Origin: Allokutzneria oryzae | Lineage (GTDB): Bacteria > Actinomycetota > Actinomycetes > Mycobacteriales > Pseudonocardiaceae | Reading direction: 5' to 3' | NCBI RefSeq assembly: GCF_042429765.1 | Contig: NZ_JBHLZU010000011.1 | Span: 124,001 to 188,000 of the forward strand | DNA length: 64,000 nt | Shown: positions 8,234-14,723 of the stretch, in pieces | Numbering within the stretch: the first letter of the stretch is position 1 | Layout of the letters: the number at the start of each line of letters is the position of its first letter | The notes under the pieces: model-generated | Database searches by the model: none | What the model was told of the DNA's origin: nothing | What the model saw: the letters and a program-made list of their open reading frames with translations, nothing else | Made by a program: the position numbers and the translations under genes

Positions 8234-8473
8234 ATGTACGGGTCGCTCGAAGTCAAAAAGTTCTTGTGGGAACAGGGTGAGTCGGTCAGCAGGCAGTCGG
8301 GCGGAGTGCCCATGCCGCGTAATGGCGACCCCTCACGGATCTCGGACGAGCAGGTGCACAGGGCCAGGGTCGCGGTCGCCCGCGGGGCCTTAGGAGCCGA
8401 GGACTGCCGGATGCTGCTGGACATGCTCGGGCTGGTTCCCGGGGAGGACGGTGTGCCACCGGTCCAACGCTGA
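8234..8473 (+). CDS. Small actinobacterial protein of unknown function
   Basis: A 79-residue protein with a good GGGGAGG ribosome-binding site 7 bases before ATG 8234. The first half is polar. The second half (about 40-72) reads as two helices (DEQVHRARVAVARGAL and AEDCRMLLDMLGLVPGE). I have seen this helix pair with the DC-x-MLLDMLGL signature in many short actinobacterial proteins without a known function. It has no membrane segment and one cysteine. It is monocistronic: a 14-bp hairpin follows 34 bp after the stop. A role as a small regulator is possible, but nothing in the sequence proves it. Confidence 0.7.
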   Translation: MYGSLEVKKFLWEQGESVSRQSGGVPMPRNGDPSRISDEQVHRARVAVARGALGAEDCRMLLDMLGLVPGEDGVPPVQR

Positions 8474-8507
8474 CCTGGGCTGGAGATGTCTTAGTAGGAC
8501 TGGAGAA

Positions 8508-8551
8508 GTGAGGTGGGGACAGCTCGGCTTGGGCCGGTGTCCCCACCTCAC
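8508..8551 (+). terminator. Hairpin terminator after the 79-residue protein gene
   Basis: Perfect 14-bp inverted repeat (8508-8521 with 8538-8551), 16-base loop. It starts 34 bp after the stop at 8473. Confidence 0.7.
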
Positions 8552-8816
8552 CTCGTTCGCGGGACGCTCCCGTGTCACTCGTCCCGCCTGGTGCGGCTCC
8601 CCCGAGACGCGCACCCCCCGGGCGCATCTGCTCCACCGAACGACCCGGTTGATCCTTTGCGTCTTTCGGGGCTTTTTCGAAAGATACCTGTGCGCTGCTT
8701 TGGCGGCAATCGCAGTTATTTGTCATCGCCCGGTCGCGATTCGTGACCGCAATAGGCCAAATCGGTATTGATTCCCCGCGTCGCGTGTCGGCGCCATTAC
8801 TTCCCGTGTTCGCCGT
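8552..8816. other. Intergenic stretch, comparatively AT-rich, no gene recognised
   Basis: 265 bp between the terminator and the end of the dehydrogenase gene. The right half is clearly richer in A and T than its surroundings and holds small hairpins: TCTTTCG (8662-8668) with CGAAAGA (8678-8684), and a near-perfect GGTCGCGA/TCGTGACC pair further right. No reading frame looks protein-coding. It could be a decayed insertion or hold a small RNA. Confidence 0.4.
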
Positions 8817-9617
8817 TCACATCCGGAGTCCCCAGCCGCCGTCACTGACGAGTGTCTGCCCGGTTATCCAGGCCCCCGCGTCCGTCACCAGCCAGCCGAT
8901 CAGGTCCGCGGTGTCGCCCGGCTGCCCCCAGCGCCCCATCGGCATCCGCCCGGCCACCCGGTCCCGTGTCTCCTCGGTGGCCCACCCGGTGTCAACCGGG
9001 CCGGGGTTCACGCAGTTCACGGTCACTCTCTTCGGTGCGAGAGCGCCCGCCAGGCTCGCGGTCACCTGCTGCAGGGCGCCCTTGGAGGCGACGTAGGGCA
9101 GCTCGTTCGGCATCGCGCCGTAGTGCTGCCCGGAGGTGAACAGGACGATCCGTCCGCCCGGTCGGTCGTGGTCGCGCACGGCGTCGAAGCGCTGCGTGAG
9201 CAACAGCGACCCCCGAACGTTCACGGCGTAGGTCAGGTCGAGCTCGGCAGCGGTCAGCTCGGTCAGGCCCTGTTCGCTGCTGCGCGCGTGAGCCGCCACC
9301 ACGATGTCGATCGCGCCGAACGCGGCCACGGTCGCGTCGACCACCGCGGCGGGCGCCTCGGGGTCGGCGAAGTCGGCAGCCACGTGCTCGATTCGCCCAG
9401 CTCCCTCGGGCAGTCGCCGCCGCAGTTCCTCGATGACGTAGATCACACCAAGTGGGTCGGCACCCCAGGGTTGGTCGGCGTCATGGGGCTCCCACGAGTG
9501 CGCGAGCACATCCGCTCCGAGGCTCGCCAAGCGCTCTGCCACGGCAAACGCGATTCCGGCCCGCCTGCTGACCCCGGTCACGAGCGCGGTTCTGCCGCGC
9601 AGGGGGAACTCCCGCAT
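8817..9617 (-). CDS. Short-chain dehydrogenase/reductase
   Basis: Classical SDR-family NAD(P)(H)-dependent oxidoreductase of 266 residues. The cofactor loop is TGVSRRAGIA at 14-23, a variant of TGxxxGxG. The catalytic residues are visible as Ser162 (FTSGQHYG) and Tyr175/Lys179 (PYVASK), with Asn133 in the YAVNVRG helix. The C-terminus has the SDGGWGLRM ending typical of 3-oxoacyl-ACP reductase-like SDRs. A short insert (about 42-72) after the second strand suggests a particular subgroup, often annotated only as SDR. It stands alone, divergent from the tRNA cluster. The substrate is unknown. Confidence 0.9.
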   Translation of the reverse strand: MREFPLRGRTALVTGVSRRAGIAFAVAERLASLGADVLAHSWEPHDADQPWGADPLGVIYVIEELRRRLPEGAGRIEHVAADFADPEAPAAVVDATVAAFGAIDIVVAAHARSSEQGLTELTAAELDLTYAVNVRGSLLLTQRFDAVRDHDRPGGRIVLFTSGQHYGAMPNELPYVASKGALQQVTASLAGALAPKRVTVNCVNPGPVDTGWATEETRDRVAGRMPMGRWGQPGDTADLIGWLVTDAGAWITGQTLVSDGGWGLRM

Positions 9618-9680
9618 GAGCTCAGCCTGTCAGCTCCGACAAGTCCTTTTCGCAGGTCAGGGTCCTTGGGGACCCCCGTT

Positions 9681-9710
9681 TTGTATTTGCTGGACCCTCT
9701 GCCCTATGCT
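9681..9710 (+). promoter_or_regulatory. Promoter of the tRNA cluster
   Basis: TTGTAT (9681-9686) and TATGCT (9705-9710) are separated by 18 bp and lie 59 bp before tRNA-Glu, a good fit to a housekeeping-sigma promoter for the three tRNAs. Confidence 0.6.
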
Positions 9711-9769
9711 TTCGGTACTCCCAACGGACAGCCGGGAGGCAAGGTCGGGTTGGTCACCGAACTGGCCTG

Positions 9770-9842
9770 GTCCCCATCGTCTAGCGGCCTAGGACTCCGC
9801 CCTTTCAAGGCGGCAGCGCGGGTTCGAATCCCGTTGGGGGCA
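9770..9842 (+). tRNA. tRNA-Glu (UUC)
   Basis: Cloverleaf of 73 bases. The acceptor arm GTCCCCA pairs with TGGGGGC, the anticodon loop has TTC (CCCTTTCAAGG), and the T-arm is GGGTTCGAATCCC. CCA is not encoded. It is the first of three tRNAs in one apparent transcript. Confidence 0.95.
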
Positions 9843-9878
9843 CGCAGTACCGTAGTTCGCAGTAAGGAAATGCCACGA

Positions 9879-9955
9879 GGCCCCGTGGCGCAGTTGGTTA
9901 GCGCGTCGCCCTGTCACGGCGAAGGTCGCGGGTTCGAGTCCCGTCGGGGTCGCCA
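9879..9955 (+). tRNA. tRNA-Asp (GUC)
   Basis: Cloverleaf with acceptor arm GGCCCCG/CGGGGTC, anticodon GTC in CCTGTCACGG, T-arm GGGTTCGAGTCCC, and an encoded CCA end at 9953-9955. It lies 36 bp after tRNA-Glu. Confidence 0.95.
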
Positions 9956-9978
9956 AGCTCCCAGGTTTCTGGGAGCAA

Positions 9979-10052
9979 GGCCAGGTAGCTCAGTTGGTAC
10001 GAGCGACCGCCTGAAAAGCGGTAGGTCGGCGGTTCGACCCCGCCCCTGGCCA
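9979..10052 (+). tRNA. tRNA-Phe (GAA), integration target of the adjacent island
   Basis: Cloverleaf with acceptor arm GGCCAGG/CCTGGCC, anticodon GAA in CCTGAAAAGC and T-arm GGCGGTTCGACCCCGCC; no encoded CCA. The gene is intact. Its last 42 bases plus 10 bases of flank recur exactly at 11525-11576, marking it as an integration site. Confidence 0.95.
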
Positions 10053-10062
10053 CAACACATGA
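10011..10062 (+). repeat. attL-like copy of the 52-bp tRNA-Phe repeat
   Basis: Starts in the anticodon arm of tRNA-Phe and runs 10 bases beyond the tRNA. It is identical over 52 bases to 11525-11576; the match breaks on both sides (C/A before, G/A after). A crossover core that begins in the anticodon arm is typical of tyrosine-recombinase attachment sites. Confidence 0.9.
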
Positions 10063-10071
10063 GCTGCGAAA

Positions 10072-10102
10072 AGAAGCCCCAGCCGCATCGGCTGGGGCTT
10101 CT
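10072..10102 (+). terminator. Terminator directly after tRNA-Phe, carried by the island
   Basis: Perfect 14-bp stem (AGAAGCCCCAGCCG with its complement at 10089-10102) and a 3-base loop, 20 bases after the tRNA. It ends the tRNA transcript in place of the displaced host terminator. Confidence 0.8.
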
Positions 10103-10177
10103 GTCGTTCCTGGGGCTCGTTCTGCGCGACGTGTGGTGCGGGACCGGGTGGGCCGACGATCTTTTTCAGCGTTGCTC

Positions 10178-10198
10178 TAGCAAATAAGCTACTTGCTA
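10178..10198 (+). promoter_or_regulatory. Inverted repeat over the promoter and start of the HNH gene
   Basis: TAGCAA (10178-10183) and TTGCTA (10193-10198) form a perfect 6-9-6 inverted repeat that brackets a TAAGCT -10 box (10185-10190) and ends on the first base of the start codon. Its placement suggests an operator that represses the endonuclease. Confidence 0.5.
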
Positions 10199-11205
10199 TG
10201 GGCTCCTCTGACCTCACCGCTGCGGCGGTCCTTGCCGCAGTCCACGAGTTCGATCGCCTTGGCAGAGAAGCGTTCCTGGCGCGGTACGGCTACCACGAGA
10301 ACCGCTGGTACCTGCTGAAGCACGACGGCCGGGAGTATGACGTGGCGACCATCGTGGGGGCTGCGTACGGGTATCTGCCCGGCGGTTCGCCAGTCGAGGG
10401 CACCGATCCCCTCCCTGATAAGCGAGCCAAGGAGATCTTGGAAGGACTCACGTTCTCCGTCCAGGAGGTTCGAGGTCCTGCCTGGACTCGCGAGGAGATC
10501 ATCCTCGCCTGCGACTTGTTGAAGCAGAACGGCTGGCGCGCCCTGAGCACCGACGACGACCGAGTGATCGAGCTGTCGAAGACTTTGCAGAAGCTCGGCG
10601 CGCACCCGGCGGAGGTGCGGGGGCCGAAGTACCGCAACCTCAACGGGGTCAAACGTAAGACGGCCGACCTCGCAACTCGCCTTCCTGGTTATCCGGGAAA
10701 GCAGACCAGGGGTAACAGGCTGGACAGTGAGGTGCTCCTGGACTTCCTCGAACGCCCTGAGGAGATGGAAGAGGTCGCCCGCGGCATCCTCCGAGGCGTG
10801 GAGAACGGCGAGTTCGAAGGGCTTCCCGATCTCCCGGACGATGAGGACGGCGATGGTGCTGACGAGGGACGGCTGCTGCTGCGGCGTCACCTCGTGCGAG
10901 AGCGCAACCGGCCGTTGCGGAACAAGAAGATCAACTCTGTGCTGCGGGAGAAGAACTGCTTGGAGTGCGAGGTTTGCGGCTTCGACTTTGAGAAGGTCTA
11001 CGGTGATCGGGGAGCCAGGTTCGCCGAGTGCCACCACGCCGTTCCGCTCCACGTGTCTGGCGAAGTGCAGAGCAAGCTCGACGATCTGGTCATCCTGTGT
11101 TCGAACTGCCACAGGATGATCCACCGGGGACGCCGGTGGCTGACCCCGCCAGAGCTGCGTGAGCTCGTGCTGGCCCGTCGCGAGCGCGCCGCGCCGGCGG
11201 TGTGA
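10198..11205 (+). CDS. ScoMcrA-like HNH endonuclease, probable modification-dependent (type IV) restriction enzyme
   Basis: A 335-residue protein with three parts. Residues 8-92 resemble the N-terminal head domain of ScoMcrA-type enzymes (EFDRLGREAFLARYGY, then HDGREYDVATIVGAAYGY). Residues 95-185 resemble their DNA sulfur-binding domain: WTREEIILACDLL, ELSKTLQKL, KYRNLNGVKRKTADL, GYPGKQTRGNRLD. Residues 254-315 are an HNH nuclease with a zinc knuckle (C257/C260 and C301/C304), HH at 279-280 and catalytic-type CSNCHRMIH ending at His309. Such proteins cut DNA carrying phosphorothioate or modified bases. An acidic linker (210-224) precedes the nuclease. An SRA domain, present in ScoMcrA itself, is absent. 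The mRNA is probably leaderless. Modification specificity is inferred, not shown. Confidence 0.82.
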   Translation: MGSSDLTAAAVLAAVHEFDRLGREAFLARYGYHENRWYLLKHDGREYDVATIVGAAYGYLPGGSPVEGTDPLPDKRAKEILEGLTFSVQEVRGPAWTREEIILACDLLKQNGWRALSTDDDRVIELSKTLQKLGAHPAEVRGPKYRNLNGVKRKTADLATRLPGYPGKQTRGNRLDSEVLLDFLERPEEMEEVARGILRGVENGEFEGLPDLPDDEDGDGADEGRLLLRRHLVRERNRPLRNKKINSVLREKNCLECEVCGFDFEKVYGDRGARFAECHHAVPLHVSGEVQSKLDDLVILCSNCHRMIHRGRRWLTPPELRELVLARRERAAPAV

Positions 11206-11370
11206 GCGCGTGCCGCCAGAAACGCACAACTCTGTAACTTACATCGATGTACGTTTATCCTGGCTGGGTGAGCTTCTACGGGCGAGCACCACATAGGAGC
11301 TCAAGCCTAGGGAGGTCCTCCACGTGGTAACACCACCGCACCGCCCCCTGGCACCCACACCCACGCGCCC
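11206..11370. other. Island non-coding segment after the endonuclease gene
   Basis: No gene recognised. It contains a small palindrome ACATCGATGT followed by TATCCT, which could be a -10 box, within the first 60 bases after the stop, so a short transcript reading through the hairpin doublet that follows is possible. Confidence 0.35.
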
Positions 11371-11443
11371 CTCGTTTCGCGTTATGGAGCCTTAGCGCGA
11401 AACGAGAGTGCTCTTTTGCGCGTTAAGTTTCCATAGCGCGAAA
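11371..11443. repeat. Inverted doublet of REP-like hairpins inside the island
   Basis: Hairpin 1 is 11371-11381 with 11396-11406 (11-bp perfect stem, 14-base loop). Hairpin 2 is 11414-11421 with 11436-11443 (8 bp, one G-T pair, 14-base loop). Hairpin 2 aligns with the reverse complement of hairpin 1 with only a few differences, and the loops share the complementary hexamers TATGGA and TCCATA. The GCGAAAC ends recur in the palindrome at 41438-41503. Confidence 0.7.
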
Positions 11444-11524
11444 CCCCGGCCACGCCAGTCGGCCCACGCGCGCACGGGGGCATGGGAGCAACACGGGGCT
11501 ACTCCCTGAACGCTCACTCTGAAA

Positions 11525-11576
11525 CTGAAAAGCGGTAGGTCGGCGGTTCGACCCCGCCCCTGGCCACAACACATGA
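11525..11576 (+). repeat. attR-like copy of the 52-bp tRNA-Phe repeat
   Basis: A 3' fragment of tRNA-Phe (42 bases) plus 10 flanking bases, identical to 10011-10062. It lacks the 5' half, so it is not a functional tRNA. It marks the right end of the mini-island. Confidence 0.9.
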
Positions 11577-11581
11577 ACATC

Positions 11582-11613
11582 ACGAACCCCCACCGGATCC
11601 GGTGGGGGTTCGT
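11582..11613 (+). terminator. Displaced terminator of the tRNA-Phe transcript
   Basis: A 32-base perfect palindrome followed by TTGTTTT, five bases after the right repeat. In the pre-insertion state it would lie just after tRNA-Phe, so it is probably the original terminator of the tRNA cluster. Confidence 0.8.
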
Positions 11614-11685
11614 TTGTTTTCCGTCCCGCTCCCTCGCACCCCCGTGGTCTTTCGCACGAGAACGGGGGTGGAGTGCGGCGGGCGG

Positions 11686-12537
11686 TCAGCGCATGAAGTC
11701 CGGGAGCCAGTCGTCGTCGAAGTGGATCAGGACGAGAGCCTGGTCGTCGTGCAGCTTCGGCCGGGGCCAGCGCTTGCCGTCCGGGTCTGAGGCCTCCGCC
11801 GTGCGGACCGCGTCCAGGACCGCGTGCAGTCCTTCATCGGAGGCCTGGTCGAGCAGGGCGGTCCAGTCGGCGAACAGGCCGTAGTCGTCCACGCCGCAGG
11901 AGACGCCGTCGCTGGCCATCACCACGCTCTGCACCTGGTCTCTCGGCCAGCTGGACCGGATCGCCTGTCTTGCCGCGGCCGGGTCGGCCTCGGCGACCCA
12001 GAAACCGCCCTCGCGGTTGCGCCACGCGCCGACCTCCGCCGCCGAGGAGCGCAGCAGCTCCACGTGCTCCTCGCCGTACCCGCCGCCTTCGCGGAGGTGC
12101 TCGCGGTAGCTGCTGCTGGGGCGGGGCAGGTTGGCCAGCCGGGTGTCGCTGACCACGTGCACGTCGCCGATGGTGAAGGTCACCACCGGGCTGTCGGCGA
12201 GGACCAGGGCGTCGACGTGGTCGTCGGTCCAGCGCACCATCGCCACGGTGCTCGACGGGGAGCTGCCCGGCTTGAGGCTGTAGTCCTCGGCCATCGTGCC
12301 GATCGCCGTCTCCAGCAGTTCGGTGAGGTCGACCGAGGGGTCCCTGCTCAGCCCGCGCCGGAGGTAGTCGCCGAGGCACTCGGCGTACCAGCCCCCGGAG
12401 CGGGCGCGTGGTTGCAGCGTGGTCGCGCCGTCGAGCAGGACGACGGCATGGGGGAGCACGACTATCTGGTCCTCGTTGGCTCGCACGTCGCCGTCGATGC
12501 GGACGCCGGCGCGCTCAGCCATGTCGATCAGCGGCAC
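11686..12537 (-). CDS. PP2C-like protein phosphatase domain protein
   Basis: A 283-residue single-domain protein related to PPM/PP2C metal-dependent serine/threonine phosphatases. The aspartates that hold the two metal ions can be placed: LLDGATT (Asp36), VLADSPVV, VMASDGVSCG, and a C-terminal HDDQALVLIHFD. It lacks a membrane segment and the sensor domains found in RsbU-type members. The GTG at 12537 is supported by TAATGT ending 6 bases upstream with no ribosome-binding site. It is monocistronic. The partner kinase and the target are unknown. Confidence 0.8.
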   Translation of the reverse strand: MPLIDMAERAGVRIDGDVRANEDQIVVLPHAVVLLDGATTLQPRARSGGWYAECLGDYLRRGLSRDPSVDLTELLETAIGTMAEDYSLKPGSSPSSTVAMVRWTDDHVDALVLADSPVVTFTIGDVHVVSDTRLANLPRPSSSYREHLREGGGYGEEHVELLRSSAAEVGAWRNREGGFWVAEADPAAARQAIRSSWPRDQVQSVVMASDGVSCGVDDYGLFADWTALLDQASDEGLHAVLDAVRTAEASDPDGKRWPRPKLHDDQALVLIHFDDDWLPDFMR

Positions 12538-12573
12538 CCCTCGACATTAGAGGGCGGAACCGACAACGAAGAT

Positions 12574-13215
12574 CTACGAGGCCGTTTGCACCCGGGTGGG
12601 CGCACGCAATGCCACGGATGGCAGAAAGAACTGCACCGCCGGTCCAATGCCCAGCGCGTAGAGCACCGTGCCCACGCCGACGGTGCCGCCGAGCAGCCAG
12701 CCGAGCACCAGAACGCTCAGCTCGATTCCGGTGCGCACCAAGCGGATCGAGGCACCGGTCCGCGCGGCGAGACCGGTCATCAGGCCGTCGCGCGGGCCGG
12801 GGCCGAGCCGGGCGCCGACGTAGACCGCGCAGGCGAGGCCGTTGAGCACCACGCTGGCCACCATCGCGACGACCTGGGCCCACAGGACGGTCACCTCGGG
12901 CAGGAGGGCCAGGGTCGCGTCCACCGCGAGTGCGATCACGACGACGTTGGCCACCGTGCCGATGCCCGGCACCTGCCGCAGCGGTAACCAGGCCAGCAGG
13001 ACCACCAGGCCGGTGATCGCCGTGACCGTGCCGAAGCTCAGGCCGATGCGCGTGGTGAGGCCCTCGTGCAGCACGTCCCACGGGTCCAGGCCCAGGCCCG
13101 CCCGCACCATCAGCCCCATGCTCGCGCCGTAGAGGGCGAGACCGGCGAAGAGCTGGGTGAAGCGGCGGAGGGGCCGGTAGGAGAGCGGGAGGGCGCTGAG
13201 GTCCACGGATGCCAT
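12574..13215 (-). CDS. YczE/YitT-like integral membrane protein
   Basis: A 213-residue protein with five or so hydrophobic helices (about 20-40, 57-77, 85-105, 112-132, 160-185). It resembles the YczE/YyaS membrane family (MGLMVRAGLGLDPWDVLHEG and ARLGPGPRDGLMTGLA are its usual signatures). The gene is divergent from a MocR-type regulator, with only 61 bp between the two starts, and yczE-mocR pairing is known from Bacillus and actinobacteria. The transported compound is not known; pyridoxal-related or amino compounds have been suggested for such pairs. Confidence 0.8.
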   Translation of the reverse strand: MASVDLSALPLSYRPLRRFTQLFAGLALYGASMGLMVRAGLGLDPWDVLHEGLTTRIGLSFGTVTAITGLVVLLAWLPLRQVPGIGTVANVVVIALAVDATLALLPEVTVLWAQVVAMVASVVLNGLACAVYVGARLGPGPRDGLMTGLAARTGASIRLVRTGIELSVLVLGWLLGGTVGVGTVLYALGIGPAVQFFLPSVALRAPTRVQTAS

Positions 13216-13234
13216 GCCGCCATCCTGCGAAGCG

Positions 13235-13274
13235 ATTGGCCTTTACTTCGAGAGCCAATTCTGAACAATTGGCC
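13235..13274. promoter_or_regulatory. Candidate MocR operator with three ATTGGCC half-sites
   Basis: ATTGGCC at 13235-13241, its inverse GCCAAT at 13254-13259, and ATTGGCC again at 13268-13274 fill the 61-bp gap between yczE and mocR. Mixed direct and inverted repeats are typical of MocR/PdxR operators. Confidence 0.55.
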
Positions 13275-13276
13275 GC

Positions 13277-14722
13277 ATGGGTGTCTCTCTTCCGGCGGGA
13301 AGCCGGATCGCGGGCGGTCGATTGGCCGGTTTCCTGGGATCGTGGCGGCGGCCGGACGGCCGGGGCGCCGCCGTGGACCTCGCCGCGGCGCTGCGGCTGC
13401 TGATCCTGGACGGGCGGTTGCCGGTCGGCACCCGGCTGCCCGCCGAGCGCGAGCTCGCCGAGGCGCTCGGCGTCAGCCGCACCCTGGTCACCGCGGCCAT
13501 GGACGCGCTGCGGGACGCGGGCATGGTCGCCAGCAGGCGCGGCGCGGGCTCGTGGATCTCGGTGCCCGGCAAGGAACCCGACCTGACGGGCTGGGCGCTG
13601 CACCCGCCGCCGGAGGTCATCGACATGGCGCACGCGTCGCCGTTCGCGCCGCCGGAGCTGGCCGCCGCGGTCGACCGAGCCCGGCTGCGGCTGCCCGAGC
13701 TGCTGCCCAGCCACGGCTACCACTCCTTCGGGCTGCCGGAGACGCGGGAGCTCATCGCGCGGCGCTACACCGAGCGCGGCCTGCCGACGACGCCCGACCA
13801 GGTCATGATCACCAATGGGGCGCAGCACGCGCTCGCGCTGGTGTTGCGGCTGCACGTCGGCCCGGGGCAGCGGGTGCTCGTGGACAACCCGACCTATCCC
13901 TCCGCCGTGGACGGGATCAGGGCGGCGCACGCGCTGCCGGTCGCGGTTCCGCTCGGTCCGGACGGCTGGGACCTGGACAGCGTCGAGGCCACCCTGCGCC
14001 AAGCCGCACCGAGGCTGGCCTACTTCGTCGTGGACTTCCAGAACCCCACCGGCCTGCGGATGCCGGCGGCGGACCGGGAGCGGCTGGCGGCGGCGCTGCG
14101 CCGGACCAGGACGCTGACCATGGTGGACGAGACCCTGGTCGAGCTGGACCTGGAGGGCGACCCGCTGGACGGCCCGCCGCCGTTGTCCGCCTTCGCCGAG
14201 GACTGGGTCGTCGCGGCCGGGTCGGCGAGCAAGGCGTACTGGGGCGGGCTGCGGCTGGGCTGGCTGCGCGCGCCCGTGGAGCTGGTGCACCGGTTGGCGG
14301 AGGCCCGGCCCTCGCTCGACCTCGGCTCCCCGGCCTTCGAGCAGCTCGTGCTCGGCGAGCTGCTCGCCGAGGGCGACACCGTGCTCGCGCCGCGCAGGAA
14401 GGAGTTCGCGCACCGCAGGGACATGATGATCGGCCTGCTCGCCGAGCACTGTCCTGAGTGGACGGTCGATCGGCCTGGAGGTGGGCTGAACCTCTGGTGT
14501 GACTTGGGAAAGCCACTGAGCACCCAGCTGGCGATGGCCGTGAACCGGCTCGGTGTGCAGGTCGTTCCCGGCTCGCGCTTCGCCGCGCACGGCGGGTTGG
14601 AGCACTGGATGCGGCTGCCCTACACGCTGCCGGAGGACCAGCTCACCGAGGCCGTCCGCCGCATCGGCCTCGCCTGGAACGGCCTGGCTGAGCCGGCTCG
14701 GTCGTCGATCGGAATCGCCTGA
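13277..14722 (+). CDS. MocR/PdxR-type transcriptional regulator (GntR domain plus aminotransferase fold)
   Basis: A 481-residue regulator. The winged helix-turn-helix of the GntR family is at about 33-97 (GTRLPAERELAEALGVSRTL). A fold-type I aminotransferase domain follows (about 115-470) that binds PLP: Asn256 in DFQNPTG, Asp284 in MVDETL, and Lys319 in GSASKAYWGG as the Schiff-base lysine. Such proteins sense PLP, GABA or related amines. It is divergent from the YczE-like membrane protein and is likely to regulate both genes from the shared gap. No clear ribosome-binding site precedes ATG 13277. Confidence 0.9.
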   Translation: MGVSLPAGSRIAGGRLAGFLGSWRRPDGRGAAVDLAAALRLLILDGRLPVGTRLPAERELAEALGVSRTLVTAAMDALRDAGMVASRRGAGSWISVPGKEPDLTGWALHPPPEVIDMAHASPFAPPELAAAVDRARLRLPELLPSHGYHSFGLPETRELIARRYTERGLPTTPDQVMITNGAQHALALVLRLHVGPGQRVLVDNPTYPSAVDGIRAAHALPVAVPLGPDGWDLDSVEATLRQAAPRLAYFVVDFQNPTGLRMPAADRERLAAALRRTRTLTMVDETLVELDLEGDPLDGPPPLSAFAEDWVVAAGSASKAYWGGLRLGWLRAPVELVHRLAEARPSLDLGSPAFEQLVLGELLAEGDTVLAPRRKEFAHRRDMMIGLLAEHCPEWTVDRPGGGLNLWCDLGKPLSTQLAMAVNRLGVQVVPGSRFAAHGGLEHWMRLPYTLPEDQLTEAVRRIGLAWNGLAEPARSSIGIA

Positions 14723-14723
14723 G

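Larger units (their letters stand above)
10063..11576 (+). mobile_element. 1.5-kb integrase-less genomic mini-island at tRNA-Phe
   Basis: Defined by the exact 52-bp direct repeats at its ends. It contains a hairpin that replaces the tRNA terminator (10072-10102), one protein gene (HNH endonuclease, 10198-11205), and a non-coding tail with an inverted doublet of REP-like hairpins (11371-11443). Its base composition looks less GC-rich than the surroundings. No integrase, excisionase or replication gene fits in it, so it must have moved with help supplied from elsewhere or have lost its integrase. The host's own tRNA terminator is now beyond the right repeat at 11582-11613. Confidence 0.85.

Noticed and set aside
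10063..11576. Integrase or excisionase gene within the island
   Set aside because: Both strands were read; besides the HNH gene no frame has recombinase or helix-turn-helix features.
11392..11583. 63-codon minus-strand frame across the island tail and right repeat
   Set aside because: It reads through the tRNA fragment and the hairpins; frames across tRNA repeats are expected by chance.
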